A DNA stretch of 64,000 bases. Source: Plectosphaerella cucumerina (Eukaryota > Ascomycota > Sordariomycetes > Glomerellales > Plectosphaerellaceae). The DNA is taken from the NCBI GenBank assembly GCA_020746995.1, contig JAGPXD010000003.1, positions 6,076,001 through 6,140,000 on the forward strand, given 5' to 3'. The stretch's first letter is position 1. Every line of letters starts with the position of its first letter. The notes below the pieces were generated by a model. That model saw only the letters and a list, made by a program, of their open reading frames with translations, ran no database searches and was not told the DNA's origin. A program made the translations under genes and the position numbers. Shown in pieces: positions 43,673-54,000 of the stretch.

Positions 43673-44938
43673 GAACGAACACCGCGAGGAGCTGTTTGTT
43701 CGCGTTGCCTTTTGTCGCGAGAAGTGCCTCTGCCTAATATAATCCTCGCCGTAGGGAAAATCTTCTTGTGATAACACAGTGTTGTCCGACAAAATCGCAG
43801 CATGGTGAGGTAGCGTGTTCGATGCTAGAGCATTGAGTTTCGGGTTGATGAGTACAGCGGCATGTCCGCGGGGTCATGTACATCGGGCAAAGGGCTCCGG
43901 AAACCCCGTGCTACGGACGGATGCGTTCAAAGGCGGCTTCATATGTCCTGGCAGTATGATCCGGGTGATCGAAGCATTCTTGGGAGCTCCAGAGCTGACG
44001 CAAAATTATATTGTCGGCTGCACAGTACTCTATAGCGCTTCGTCGTACCGTCCTGCTGTTCTGTGGTGTTTTCAAACTGAGTGGGACTAAAACAGGGCCT
44101 CAAGGAAGAACCGAATACAGCTCCTGAAGTTTCGGCAGTCTTCTCATTTGACAGTGGTGTACTGTACACCACAAAGAGCGACTGATCACCAGCTTAGTGA
44201 AGCGATGGCAGACCAGTTTCTCCTTAGATCTACTCTGTGGCCAGCACGACGCAATGTTACTCTCTGACGCATCGACACGCAAAGCGATCATGACTATTGC
44301 TGTTCCATGTACCTCGAAGAGAATCAAGCAGTAGACATACCAGTCTGAAATCCAGACATGAAAGCAGCTGGACAACGATACAATTCGCGAAGGCAGAAAC
44401 TGACTAGACAAGATGTGGTTCAAGAATAGGGCCGAGCAGGGCGCACCCACCTATATACTTACCCACCCTCGAGTCATGAGAATTCAAGCACCGCGTAGAT
44501 TAAACTCATGAGACCAGCGGATGTGGTCGTCTCGCAAGGCAAGGATGCAAGACCGCATGTATTCATCTTCTCTTGTCACCTCGTCAACACTCGTCGTAGA
44601 AGCGCTACACTCGGATCGCTTCGCGCTCATCCGTAACATTTGATCGCGTACCTACGACGACGTCATGATAAGCAGTATATGCGAGGACGAAGTTGCATTG
44701 TCGGACGGCCTGCCGGTACATACGCACTGGGTCTAGTTCTTGTCCTTGCCCTCATGAGTCCCGGGAAACGGCCCGGCTGAGGGCCGCAGAAAGGACGGAG
44801 GGGTGAGCAGTGCAAGATCTGGGACAAAGAGCTGGGCGATTGCGATGACGGAGAATGGTGCTGGTTGATATATAGTATATTACACCAGCTTGATGCGCCT
44901 TTCTTGCAGTATAACACACGTCCGCTATCAAGCTCCCC
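43673..44938. other. Intergenic, no gene recognised
   Basis: 1.27 kb with short frames on both strands. Nothing supported; it holds the promoter of the next gene. Confidence 0.4.
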
Positions 44939-45831
44939 ATGAAACCCTTCGCCTCCGCCACAATGCCGCATGATGAAGCAGCCCCAAAGCCGGCTGGCCA
45001 CCACAACATCGTAGGTCAGGCCGTCTCTCGCCCCGGCGGCGCTGGCCTCCCCTGCCTGAACACGGTGAGCGGCTTGTGACGCGCTTCCATGCCCAGCTAA
45101 CATGCCAGTGCCAATCGAGCAGTGGCGGACCCACTGGCGACAGTATCGATGAGGTCGACTATGCGATGTGGCAATCGATTAAAATAATGGACCAGGCTCG
45201 CGTGAAACTGGAAGGTTCTCGCGACGCTGCGAAGAGGGACAACCTGGAGCGTTGCAATGCCCTTCTCCAGCAGCAGCAGGACAGCCTCAACGCTCGCTGG
45301 TCGAGCTGCTACGGAGAGCTGCAGAAGAACGGCGAGAGCGTGGCCAAGAAATACCAGAAGGCCCTCAAGGAGCTCGAAGATGCCAACCTGAAGATACAGG
45401 AGCTGACGGCGCGCGAGCTTCACCAAACCCTCGACCGGCAAAACGATGACATTGTGGCACAGGACACGAAGGCCGTCTTGGTGATGAAGGAGCAGCGCAT
45501 CGCCGAGCTGGAGGCCATCGAGAAGGACATGGCTGGCCAGTTGAAGGATGAGAAGGCCCGGCACGAGTCGCTTAAGCTGCAGCACGCCATGCTTGAAGCC
45601 GACTACGCGGAAGTCGTCGACATTGCCAGCAGTCTGACCGAGGGGCCCGACGGGACCGCGCTCGCCGAGTTCTTCGACCGGCACCGGACCCTGGAGCAGC
45701 AGGTGCGTGAGCTGAGGGCCGAGAATGAGGCGCAGGCGGAGCACCCGCGAGCCGCCGCGGGAAGCAAGGAACAGGGGGCGGAAAGCACGGGCGACGAGGG
45801 AAGGGGCAAGAGGAGGAAGCGGGCCACATGA
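44939..45831 (+). CDS. Nuclear-type coiled-coil protein, copy A2
   Basis: Exons 44939-45064 and 45109-45831 (44-nt intron, GTGAGC...TGCCAG, branch GCTAAC) give 282 residues. A second in-frame methionine lies at 44963. A long coiled coil (KKYQKALKELEDANLKIQEL; LVMKEQRIAELEAIEKDM) ends in a basic tail GKRRKRAT. It is the paralogue of 29769-30848 and shares the splice position just before a C-x-S-S/N-GGP/VGP block. Function unknown; duplicated cargo gene. Confidence 0.65.
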
Positions 45832-45971
45832 TAGACCTCGATCTGGTCCTCGATATGGTTCTCAGCCCATCCCCTCAGTGTTCGTTGGGGCTGTAGAACG
45901 GGCTCTCGATTTAAATATACTGCCATGCCTCCAGCCTCCTGACCCTGACTACTCGTCTGACTTCCAACAAG

Positions 45972-46190
45972 ATGCTGGCCCGCACGATTGTCGCGTTGCT
46001 GGCGACGGCCCAGAGCACGTCTTCCTCGGCCACAGCCCATCTGGTGTCGGAACAGCTGGTCGCAGGCCAGCCATGTGGGACCGCCGGCGGTCAGCCCCCT
46101 GTAAGCGACGTAGGCCAACGCAAACGCGGCCTCGCCTACAACGTCGCCGAGCTCGTCCCCTACTTCTTCGCTGGCGGTGGAGACCCGTGG
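45972..46190 (+). pseudogene. 5' fragment of a secreted Asl1/GH128-type glycosidase gene
   Basis: Opens with a signal-peptide-like start (MLARTIVALLATAQS) and reaches KRGLAYNVAELVPYFFAGGG, resembling the first strand of fungal Glyco_hydro_cc (GH128-like) proteins, where KRGLAYN is typical. The similarity stops at about 46190, where an antisense dynamin fragment begins. Truncated. The family call rests on a short stretch. Confidence 0.4.
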
Positions 46191-46659
46191 GTCCTCTCAC
46201 CTCGATGCGAAGAACATCAAGAGAGAAGGCCTTTCCACCCGAATCTCCATATCCTCGAAGGCCTATGAGATTGGAGACTTCGTCGATGATGTCGGGGAGA
46301 TCGGCCAAGTCGTTGATGTTCTTGCGGTATGCTCCGAGATCTCGCTGTCTTTCGGGATCGTGACTCTTATCGGCGTGGACTGTGGCGACCATCTCCAAGG
46401 CCCCTTCGGTGTGTCGGAGGATGATCTCAGTGGCAAATCGAGTACAGAGTCCGTCCTGACGAGGAAACGGAATTTCTGTCAATCTCTCCAACACAGAGCT
46501 TTTACCGGCGGATTGGTCGCCGCAGACGACGATTTGAGGAAGAGATACATGATTGCCAACACCAAGGGCTCGGATCTTGTCGATTTGGTTGAGTCGGAAG
46601 CTGGATTTGGCAGAGCCAAGCTGACTTGCTGGATCTCTTGAGATGTTCAGACTGCCCAT
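46191..46659 (-). pseudogene. Dynamin-like GTPase, N-terminal fragment
   Basis: From MGSLNISRD at 46659 the reading shows NQIDKIRALGVGNHVSLP and QIVVCGDQSAGKSSVLE (the P-loop GDQSAGKSS), then PFPRQDGLCTRFATEI (switch I) and FSLDVLRIEVRGP. It breaks just before the DLPG (G3) motif that should follow. Only the first third of the GTPase domain is left, so it cannot be functional. It meets the glycosidase fragment tail to tail. Confidence 0.7.
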
Positions 46660-47556
46660 GCTTGCGAGTACTGCCCTCCCACCAGTCCCTGATGTCGCTG
46701 CGAACCGAGAGACAGTTGAGGAGCATATATACCATCCCCCCTGCACTTCCCTCTCCCAGATTTCACGGTCTTGCTGTCAGCTGTGCGAGATGAAAGCTGC
46801 AACTTCCGGATGAGGCCATTCGAATGGATGAGGACTAGCTCTTCGGCTTAACTTGGATTTAGCTGCACCTCGAGGTGAACTTTGTGGCTGGAAAAAGTAG
46901 CCAGGCGGGTGAATTTCTTTGTCGGGATGCTTGAGCAAAAGCCTGATCTTATTCAGCGCACGAAGAAAATTCCAGCCCCTCGGTGGTCCGAACCTTAGGT
47001 TTCTTTGTTTCACACTCAGAGTTTGCCGGTGCTGAAGCTACTTGTGCCATCGATGCAAATCAACTACAGGAACCCACAATCGATTACAACTCCCACTGCA
47101 CGGATGATAGGCATTCCGCGCCACGCTTCCTAAGCTCATGTCGAACTACTCGGGCAGGACGTGGGTCTCGATTGTTTTGTGCACTGACGCTGGTTTGGAT
47201 GTCACTGGCGCATTTCAAGGCTACGATCTTGAACGTAGACGTGCAGAGAATGACGCGGCAGCCTGAGTCGGACTTGTCATAGCTGAAGGGTTTTCATACA
47301 GCTGCCGAGTGGCAGTACTGGCCACCGGCTTTGGGAATGCCTATAATGAACATGAGGAGCCATTATTTGTTGGGTCCGATTGCCTTCTGTTCAAAATACC
47401 AGTGTTACTATAGGGTTGCTGGACTCACTGTCTGGAAACATCTCAAATACACCAATAGCCCAAGACGACCTGCTTGCCTTTCTTTAAATAATATGTCGAC
47501 TGCAGTCCGTCAACTAGTATGACGGCCCCGCCTGGCCTGTCAGCTGCGTCGGCCAC
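46660..47556. other. Intergenic, no gene recognised
   Basis: 897 bp. Short frames only. Confidence 0.4.
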
Positions 47557-48111
47557 TCAAACCAGACGCCACGCTTGTCGCCTCAACAACTGCTGACGGA
47601 TGGGCGCGAGGAGCGGCTCTAACTCGTGGAGGAGGGCTTCTTCCGAAATCGACAAGTCCCAGCCGAGGAGTCGTAGCACCTGCCGCTCTGTCGTCTTAAT
47701 AGTGTCGCAGTCGAGCCAGAAGGCGTGATTCTGCGTCAACATGCAACTCATTTCTGACCATGCTCTGATCGTGTATTGCACGTCGTTGTTGTATTTGAAA
47801 CTGAGGACGAGAGCGGCGAGGAACAGCCGGTAGCCGGCGGAGTGTGGCCTCTTCAGCGGCACCATTTTCCGCTTGAGTCTCTCCAGGTAGACGAGAGCAG
47901 ACATGATGATGGGCGTGGTAATCTCCGGCTGAGCGCTCAGATGCGAGATGAACTCCTCAAAGGACGGTAGTCTGGGGAGGCCGAGTGCGAGCTCGGGACC
48001 GCCGTCGACCATTCCTGAAGCGGCCGCTGCCAGGTGGGATATCATGTCCGTGCTGACGGGCTGGGCGAGGAGGATATGGAGCGCCTCTACATTGAATTGC
48101 GTGGCCAGCAT
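47557..48111 (-). CDS. Cyclin-like protein (PCL/PHO80-type box)
   Basis: 184 residues, single frame, starting MLATQFNVEALHIL. The cyclin box is visible: PSFEEFISHLSAQPEITTP, SALVYLERLKRK, then GYRLFLAALVLSFKYNND, and ERQVLRLLGWDLSISEEAL. The order and spacing suit a fungal G1/PCL-type cyclin that would partner a cyclin-dependent kinase. It is shorter than typical cellular cyclins, with little beyond the box. Confidence 0.7.
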   Translation of the reverse strand: MLATQFNVEALHILLAQPVSTDMISHLAAAASGMVDGGPELALGLPRLPSFEEFISHLSAQPEITTPIIMSALVYLERLKRKMVPLKRPHSAGYRLFLAALVLSFKYNNDVQYTIRAWSEMSCMLTQNHAFWLDCDTIKTTERQVLRLLGWDLSISEEALLHELEPLLAPIRQQLLRRQAWRLV

Positions 48112-48837
48112 TGTAAAGACAGTATGGGATGGTGTGCTGCAGGAGCAGATAGCTTAGCACGCATTGTATGATAACATGCTCCGCCGGGGTCCGGAAACGG
48201 TCCACAAGCGTGAACCTCGGAGACTACGACATGCGGCCCCTGAGACAAGTCTCGGCTGGGTCCTAGTCAGGGACGCGGAGAAATCAAGTCCCAAACTTGG
48301 ACCATCCGTTGCGTTGATGGTACTGCAGCTGGTGGCAACGACAATTGCACATCTTGGACAGCAGAGATCAGCAGTGGAAGCCACACCGTGAAGACGGAAG
48401 CAAGCACTCGACAATCGATCAATCATCACCCGGTCTTCGGAGTAATGTGCATGTGTCATTAAATAGACTAAATCCCCGCACAATCTCGTTGAAGCTACAA
48501 AAGCTACTGCGCAAATAACCTGCCCTGCCCTGTCTTTGACAGCTAGAGGTCGAAGACCCCGCTGCGTTCTGTGGTCAGATAGACCGCTTAGAAGGTGCCA
48601 TTGAGAAAAACGCCACATCTGGGACACAGAACCTACTCCGGAAGACACGAGACGCCCGCATCAATCAAGCGACAGACCTGATGTCGCTGCAGCGGATAAT
48701 GGGCGATTTTGAGGCGCCCCGATCAACGACGTGGTCGAAATGTTCAACCACCAAAAGAGGCATGCCACTGCTGTTGCACGGAGAGCCGGCGGTGGAGGGA
48801 GAAGCCATCTAAGCACATTATCAGGCACAGGACCGAC
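48112..48837. other. Intergenic, no gene recognised
   Basis: 726 bp. It should contain the cyclin promoter and the 3' end of the GPI-type gene. Confidence 0.4.
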
Positions 48838-49323
48838 TTACATGAACGGGAGCAGCAGGAGCAGCAGCAGCAAAGATAGAAACGCCGCAGATCTTGCCGG
48901 CGCCGCCTTGCTTTCGACAATGCCCTCGGTCGGGGAAGGGATACGCCAGCTCCCCATGACGCTGCTAGAGTAGAGAGTCGAGTTTGCAAACGGGCTCTGC
49001 GTTGCGGAGGCTTGCCGACCAGTTGGCATGGCTGGTGGAACCGGTACTGTCACTTTGGATGCTGTGGTCGAGGATTCTCCTGCTGCCGGGAGGGCCGAGA
49101 TCTCGGAGATGATGCAGACACAGGAAGGACTACGCGCAAGATCGAAACCAGTCTCCTGCACCGGTGACGGCATGGCCGTTTCAATCCCGACAGTCTCAAG
49201 CAGCGCCAGCTCAGCAGTGCTGCTGGAGTCGGCCGTCATGGTGGCACAACCACCCGGTCCCCCACAGACGCAGCCAGGCACGGACGCAACGACGAAGCAC
49301 AGGGCCCAGGCCAACCGGGTCAT
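48838..49323 (-). CDS. Small GPI-anchored-type cell-wall protein
   Basis: 161 residues with a signal peptide (MTRLAWALCFVVASVPGCVCG), a serine/threonine/alanine-rich middle, and a C-terminal hydrophobic tail (AAFLSLLLLLLLLPFM) preceded by small residues, as expected of a GPI attachment signal. The leucine run is encoded by a repetitive GCAGCAGGAG tract. Its start codon is only 132 bp from the LTR retrotransposon, which has therefore landed in its promoter. Confidence 0.65.
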   Translation of the reverse strand: MTRLAWALCFVVASVPGCVCGGPGGCATMTADSSSTAELALLETVGIETAMPSPVQETGFDLARSPSCVCIISEISALPAAGESSTTASKVTVPVPPAMPTGRQASATQSPFANSTLYSSSVMGSWRIPSPTEGIVESKAAPARSAAFLSLLLLLLLLPFM

Positions 49324-49450
49324 GGTACAGTCTGGGGGAAAAGATGTTTGGGAGACGATGCGGGACTTTCTGAGAACGAGTCGATTTTCGAGCTATCAAT
49401 GTTTTGAAAAGTCCCAAAATACGGTCCTTCCGCCAGAATGGTACCAGGAC

Positions 49451-49455
49451 GTTCC
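49451..49455. repeat. Target-site duplication GTTCC (left)
   Basis: GTTCC precedes the 5' LTR and recurs at 57328-57332 after the 3' LTR. A 5-bp duplication is what Ty3/gypsy integrases make. Confidence 0.9.
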
Positions 49456-49662
49456 TGTCAGAGGCCCCCGCACTTCCAGGGCTGTAGAATGCGGGGAGCA
49501 GAGCTAATGGCAGCGCCTGCGCCCATATAGTAGGGGCCTGGCCCCCCCTCCAACTGCTGGAGGGGGTCAGAGATCAGTTTGTACGAGACCTCTACCATAC
49601 CTCCAACCGCGGAATACACCTCTTGAGCCTCCATCACTCTGCTGGAAGACCGCACCCTGACA
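49456..49662 (+). repeat. 5' LTR (207 bp)
   Basis: Begins TGTCAG and ends CTGACA, a 6-bp inverted terminal pair. It carries CATATAGTAGGGG (TATA-like at about 49523) and, about 45 bp further, AGAGATCAGT at 49569-49578, which pairs with the primer site and probably lies at the 5' end of the transcript. Confidence 0.95.
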
Positions 49663-49663
49663 T

Positions 49664-49673
49664 ACTGATCTCT
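49664..49673 (+). other. Primer-binding site for self-priming
   Basis: ACTGATCTCT, one base after the 5' LTR, is the exact reverse complement of AGAGATCAGT at 49569-49578 in the LTR. I see no tRNA-type TGG start at the site. This arrangement matches the Tf1/sushi group, where the transcript's own 5' end primes reverse transcription. Confidence 0.7.
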
Positions 49674-49735
49674 CTCTCCCGAAGAGGGCAGCAGACCGGT
49701 GGAGCTCTAACTGCGCGAACACTACGATTGCCAGT

Positions 49736-51007
49736 ATGGCTGATAATGACCAACCGGGTCAACGGCGGGCAAGGCCTCGCACCCGCAGTCAACCTTCCCC
49801 AGACGATCTGGAGGACGAATTCGAACACATTGAAAGTCCAGCACTTGAGCAAGAACTTGACGAGGCCCAACAGCTGGCCGAAGAACAACAACGGCTGGAA
49901 GAAGAGATACGCATTGCGAACCTCAGAGCCAACGTTCAGCGCCTCCGTAACGAACGAGCCCGACAAGTGCTGGAAGAGGCCAACCTCGCCGCGGGCGCAC
50001 CTCCGCCACCCGTCCAACCGGTGATTCCTCTTCAACCGCAACACGATGTTGCCGCACTTGAAGGGCTGCGCATCAGCTCCGCTACCCTACCGCGCAACCA
50101 GATCCCGAAATACAGCACTCCGAACGCGTCCAACCTCTGGGATTTTATATATGAATGCCAGCAGATCTTCGATAACCACCCCAGCAGTTTCCCTACCGAT
50201 AAAGCGCGGGTTTCCTTTGCTATCCCTTGCCTCAAGGACAAGGTCAAGAGCCGCTGGGCCAACGTGGTGAAGAGGCGGCCAGAAGGCGCGCAAGCCTATA
50301 CTGCGGCCCTCACTTGGGAGGAGTTCCATGAAGTGCTGCAACGACAACTCGGGTCGAAAGATGTGCGGGCAACCCAGGCTACCCATCGCCTGCGCACTTT
50401 GAAGCAAAAGGAGGGCGAGGAGATCGGCGATTTCGAACTTCGGTTCAACCGGATCATCGACGATATGGGCGATCCCTTCACCCCGCAGCAGTTGGTTCGA
50501 GAACTGCGGGATAAGCTTCAGCCCAGCATCCGGCCTTTCCTCGCGGCATTTCCTACAGCCAACAGCACCCAAGAGCTAGTGGATCAAGTCCGCGAGGTTG
50601 AAGCGGCAACTGCTGGCATTGGTCACAAGACGTCACATCGCAGCGGGAAGCGCAAAGCCGAAGTGCTGGTGGTGGAACACTCGGACGATGAGCCCACCTC
50701 CAGCCAAGAAGGAGAACCTCGAGCGACTGCGGCAGTTCGCCCCGGCAAGGGTAAGAACTGCTACAACTGCGGCGAATTAGGCCACTTAGCGAGGGACTGT
50801 AACAAGAGGAGGAAGCAGAAGAAGGAGTCGCCACCCCGTACAACTGCGGGCAGAAGGCGGTTCCCAAAGGTGAAGTGCTACGCTTGCGGGGAAATGGGGC
50901 ACTACGCCAACTCAGCGGACTGCTCCCAGAAGCATGTGAAGGAAGAGGAGGGCCCAGCAACGGGGGTCAACGCGACCGCAGTCAAGGCGCGGGAGGGCAC
51001 CACCTAG
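49736..51007 (+). CDS. gag: gag of the chromovirus
   Basis: 423 residues. The order is an acidic helical N terminus with a coiled coil (EEQQRLEEEIRIANLRANV), a retrotransposon gag/capsid domain (LWDFIYECQQIFDNHP; KDKVKSRWANVVKR; TWEEFHEVLQRQL; FELRFNRIIDDMG), and two CCHC knuckles, CYNCGELGHLARDC and CYACGEMGHYANSADC (the second with six residues before the last cysteine). It packages the element's RNA. It ends in a single TAG (51005-51007), after which the same frame continues into pol. Confidence 0.92.
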   Translation: MADNDQPGQRRARPRTRSQPSPDDLEDEFEHIESPALEQELDEAQQLAEEQQRLEEEIRIANLRANVQRLRNERARQVLEEANLAAGAPPPPVQPVIPLQPQHDVAALEGLRISSATLPRNQIPKYSTPNASNLWDFIYECQQIFDNHPSSFPTDKARVSFAIPCLKDKVKSRWANVVKRRPEGAQAYTAALTWEEFHEVLQRQLGSKDVRATQATHRLRTLKQKEGEEIGDFELRFNRIIDDMGDPFTPQQLVRELRDKLQPSIRPFLAAFPTANSTQELVDQVREVEAATAGIGHKTSHRSGKRKAEVLVVEHSDDEPTSSQEGEPRATAAVRPGKGKNCYNCGELGHLARDCNKRRKQKKESPPRTTAGRRRFPKVKCYACGEMGHYANSADCSQKHVKEEEGPATGVNATAVKAREGTT

Positions 51008-54000
51008 GATGAGGGGCCCTGTACCTCGCTCAGCAGAGGGCTGACGGCAACAGCGAGGCTCAGGGTCAAGAACCGCTGGGAGACGCAGCGGGTACTCCTA
51101 GACTCAGCGTCTGATGTGAACAGCATTTCGTGGGGCCTGATACAGCAGTTGGGCGAAGATGGGAACCTTTTGGCGCTGACAGACGAGGACAGAGCGCTGA
51201 AAACGGTGGTTGGAACGGAGATTCCTTGTAGGGGAAAATACCGCGTGAGAATCAAGCTCAAGGATGAATGGGGAGCGGAAAAGCAGCAGTTGGAGATCTT
51301 TTATGTGCTGGAAGGGGATAGCGACTTGATTTTGGGCATGCCCTGGCTTACTGAGATTAACCCGAAGATTGACTTCCGGAGCCGCACCTGGCGGTATCCG
51401 TTAACGGCGGATCGAATCGAAATCCAGCACTCGGGCAGCTCTAGAGGGCTGCAGAACGCAAAAGCGATTTTTCAACTACGGGCCCAGGGCCACTTCTCTC
51501 GTGACCCTCGGGGCCACTTCGTCCGCGCTTTGTTATGCGAAGAAACGACCTATACAAACGCAAAAACAGGAACGATGAGAATCTGCGCAGTTCAGCAAAA
51601 GAAGGAGAAGGCAACCGCTGGGAAGGACGAAAAGCAGCAAATACCCGAACCATACCGAGACCTCCACGAGTTCTTTTCCGAAGACCAGGCGAATAGCCTC
51701 CCAGAGCACAGCGCGGCAGACCACACCATTGAACTGCTGGAAGGCGAGGAACCGCCCTGGGGACCTCTCTACCCACTGGCGCAGGCAGAATTGGAAGTGC
51801 TGCGTGAGTATCTTGATACCTTCCTGGTCCGCGGATGGATCCGCCATTCCGTGAGCCCAGCTGGAGCACCAGTGCTGTTTGTCCCCAAGAAGGGAGGCAA
51901 ACTGCGCCTCTGCGTTGACTACCGCGGTCTGAACAGAGTCACGAGAAAGAACCGCACTCCGATTCCCCTCATCAGCGAGATCTTAGACCGGCTATCTAGC
52001 TCGGAGATCTTCACCAAGCTGGACTGCCGCAACGCTTACCATCGACTGCGGATCGCTGAAGGGGACGAGTGGAAAACCGCATTCCGCACTCGTTACGGCC
52101 ACTTTGAATACCTGGTTATGCCGTTTGGCCTGGCAAACGCGCCAGCCACCTTCCAGGCCTTCATCAACAAAGTGCTGACCGGCCTGGTTGATACTATTTG
52201 CATCGTTTACCTCGACGATGTTCTGATTTACAGTGCCAACCCCGCAGACCACCACAACCATGTGCGGGCAGTGATTCAGCGCCTCCAGGGGGCAGGGCTT
52301 TACGCAAGCCTTGACAAGTGCGAGTTCAGCACAAAGAGCGTTGAATACCTCGGTTACATCGTCTCTCCGAACGGTATCTCGATGAGCCCAGCCAAGGTGC
52401 AAGCGCTGGAAGAATGGCCTCTTCCAGAGAGTATCAAGGACATCCAGCAGTTCTTGGGATTCACGGGGTTTTACCGCCGTTTCATCCGCAACTACTCCAA
52501 GATCACTGTTCCACTGACCGATCACTTACGGCAATCCAGCACTGCGAGACCTTTTCGTCTAACGCCGGAGGCGGCGGCAGCGTTCTACAAGCTAATCCAG
52601 CGCTTCAAAGAAGGGCCCCTTCTGCGCTTTTACGATCCAACGCTGCCAACGAGGCTGGAAACCGACGCTTCTAAATACGCCATTGGGGCGATACTGCTGC
52701 AACAACACCCCGAGGGCTGGCTACCAGTGGCTTTCCGCTCTCGAAAGCTGTCACCTGCGGAAACCAGGTACGATACCGGTGAAGGAGAACTGCTGGCGAT
52801 TGTGGACGCCCTCAAGGAATGGCGGCACTACTGCTGCTACTCGCAGTCAGCAGTAAGCGTCCTCACGGATCATTTTAACCTGCAGTTCATGAGGGGCGCC
52901 AAGAACAAGCGCTCCAGCACTCGGCACTACCGCTGGCTAGATACGCTCGCTGGGTTCGACCTCGAGATCACCTTCAGACCAGGGAAGGCCAACAGCGCAG
53001 ACGCACTTTCCAGAAGGCCCGATCACAAGCCCAATGCCGCAGACGAGACCTCCCTTGACAACGTCTCCCAAAGGCTTCAACAGCAGTTGACGCTGGCCGA
53101 GAAGGGCGGCGTTGCAAGAATTGCGGCCATCAGAATCACGCCCAGAGGCCAACTCACACAGCTGTGGCAAAAAGACCGCAGTCAACCGCAATCAGCTCGA
53201 GGGCAGTACGCGCAGTTTGCTGCTACGCGAGGCAAAGCGCTGGAACCCCCCTCTGGGACAGAGGCAGGAGACGCGGGCAGTGAGCTCCCCGCTGGGACCG
53301 CTGGACTTGATCAGCGAGCGCTCCCTGAAACAGCAGATGGACAGCTGGGAGTCCCTTGGGTTGACTACTTCCGCAAGGCGCAGCGAGAGGACGCTTTTTC
53401 TGCCGCACTGCTGGAACAGCTCAGGGAACAGGCTGCGGGCCCTGGAGAGGGCAAAGCATCTGCTGGAAATCCAGATGAAGCACGGCGCCGAAAGCGCACG
53501 CGAGGCGCCGCTGCGATGGAGAGGCAGCTCGCCGAAAGCGAGAGCCAAGAACTGCTGGCGAACCCGAAGTTCCGCCCAGCGGAATGGTTCAACCCAGCAG
53601 ACTGGGTGCAGGGTCAGGATGGGCTTCTGCGGTTCAGAGGGCGATTGTACGCCCCCCAGGTTGACGCACTGAGACAGGAGATTCTCGAAACCTTCCACGA
53701 TGCCGCAACCGCAGGCCACTTGGGCGCCAACAGAACTAGGAAGCTGATTTCCAGCAGTTACTTCTGGCCAGGCCTGCCCAAGGATGTGCGGAAATGGGTC
53801 AACACCTGCGAAATCTGCCAGAAGACAAAGTCCCGCAGGCACAAGCCGTTTGGAAAGCTGCAACCGCTGCCAATTCCAACCCGACCTTGGGAGGAAATAT
53901 CCATCGATTTCATCACTGGATTGCCGAATTCCAGCACTCCAACAGGACGCAAGTGCTGCGACGCCATCCTCGTTGTGGTGGACCGCTTCACGAAATACAG

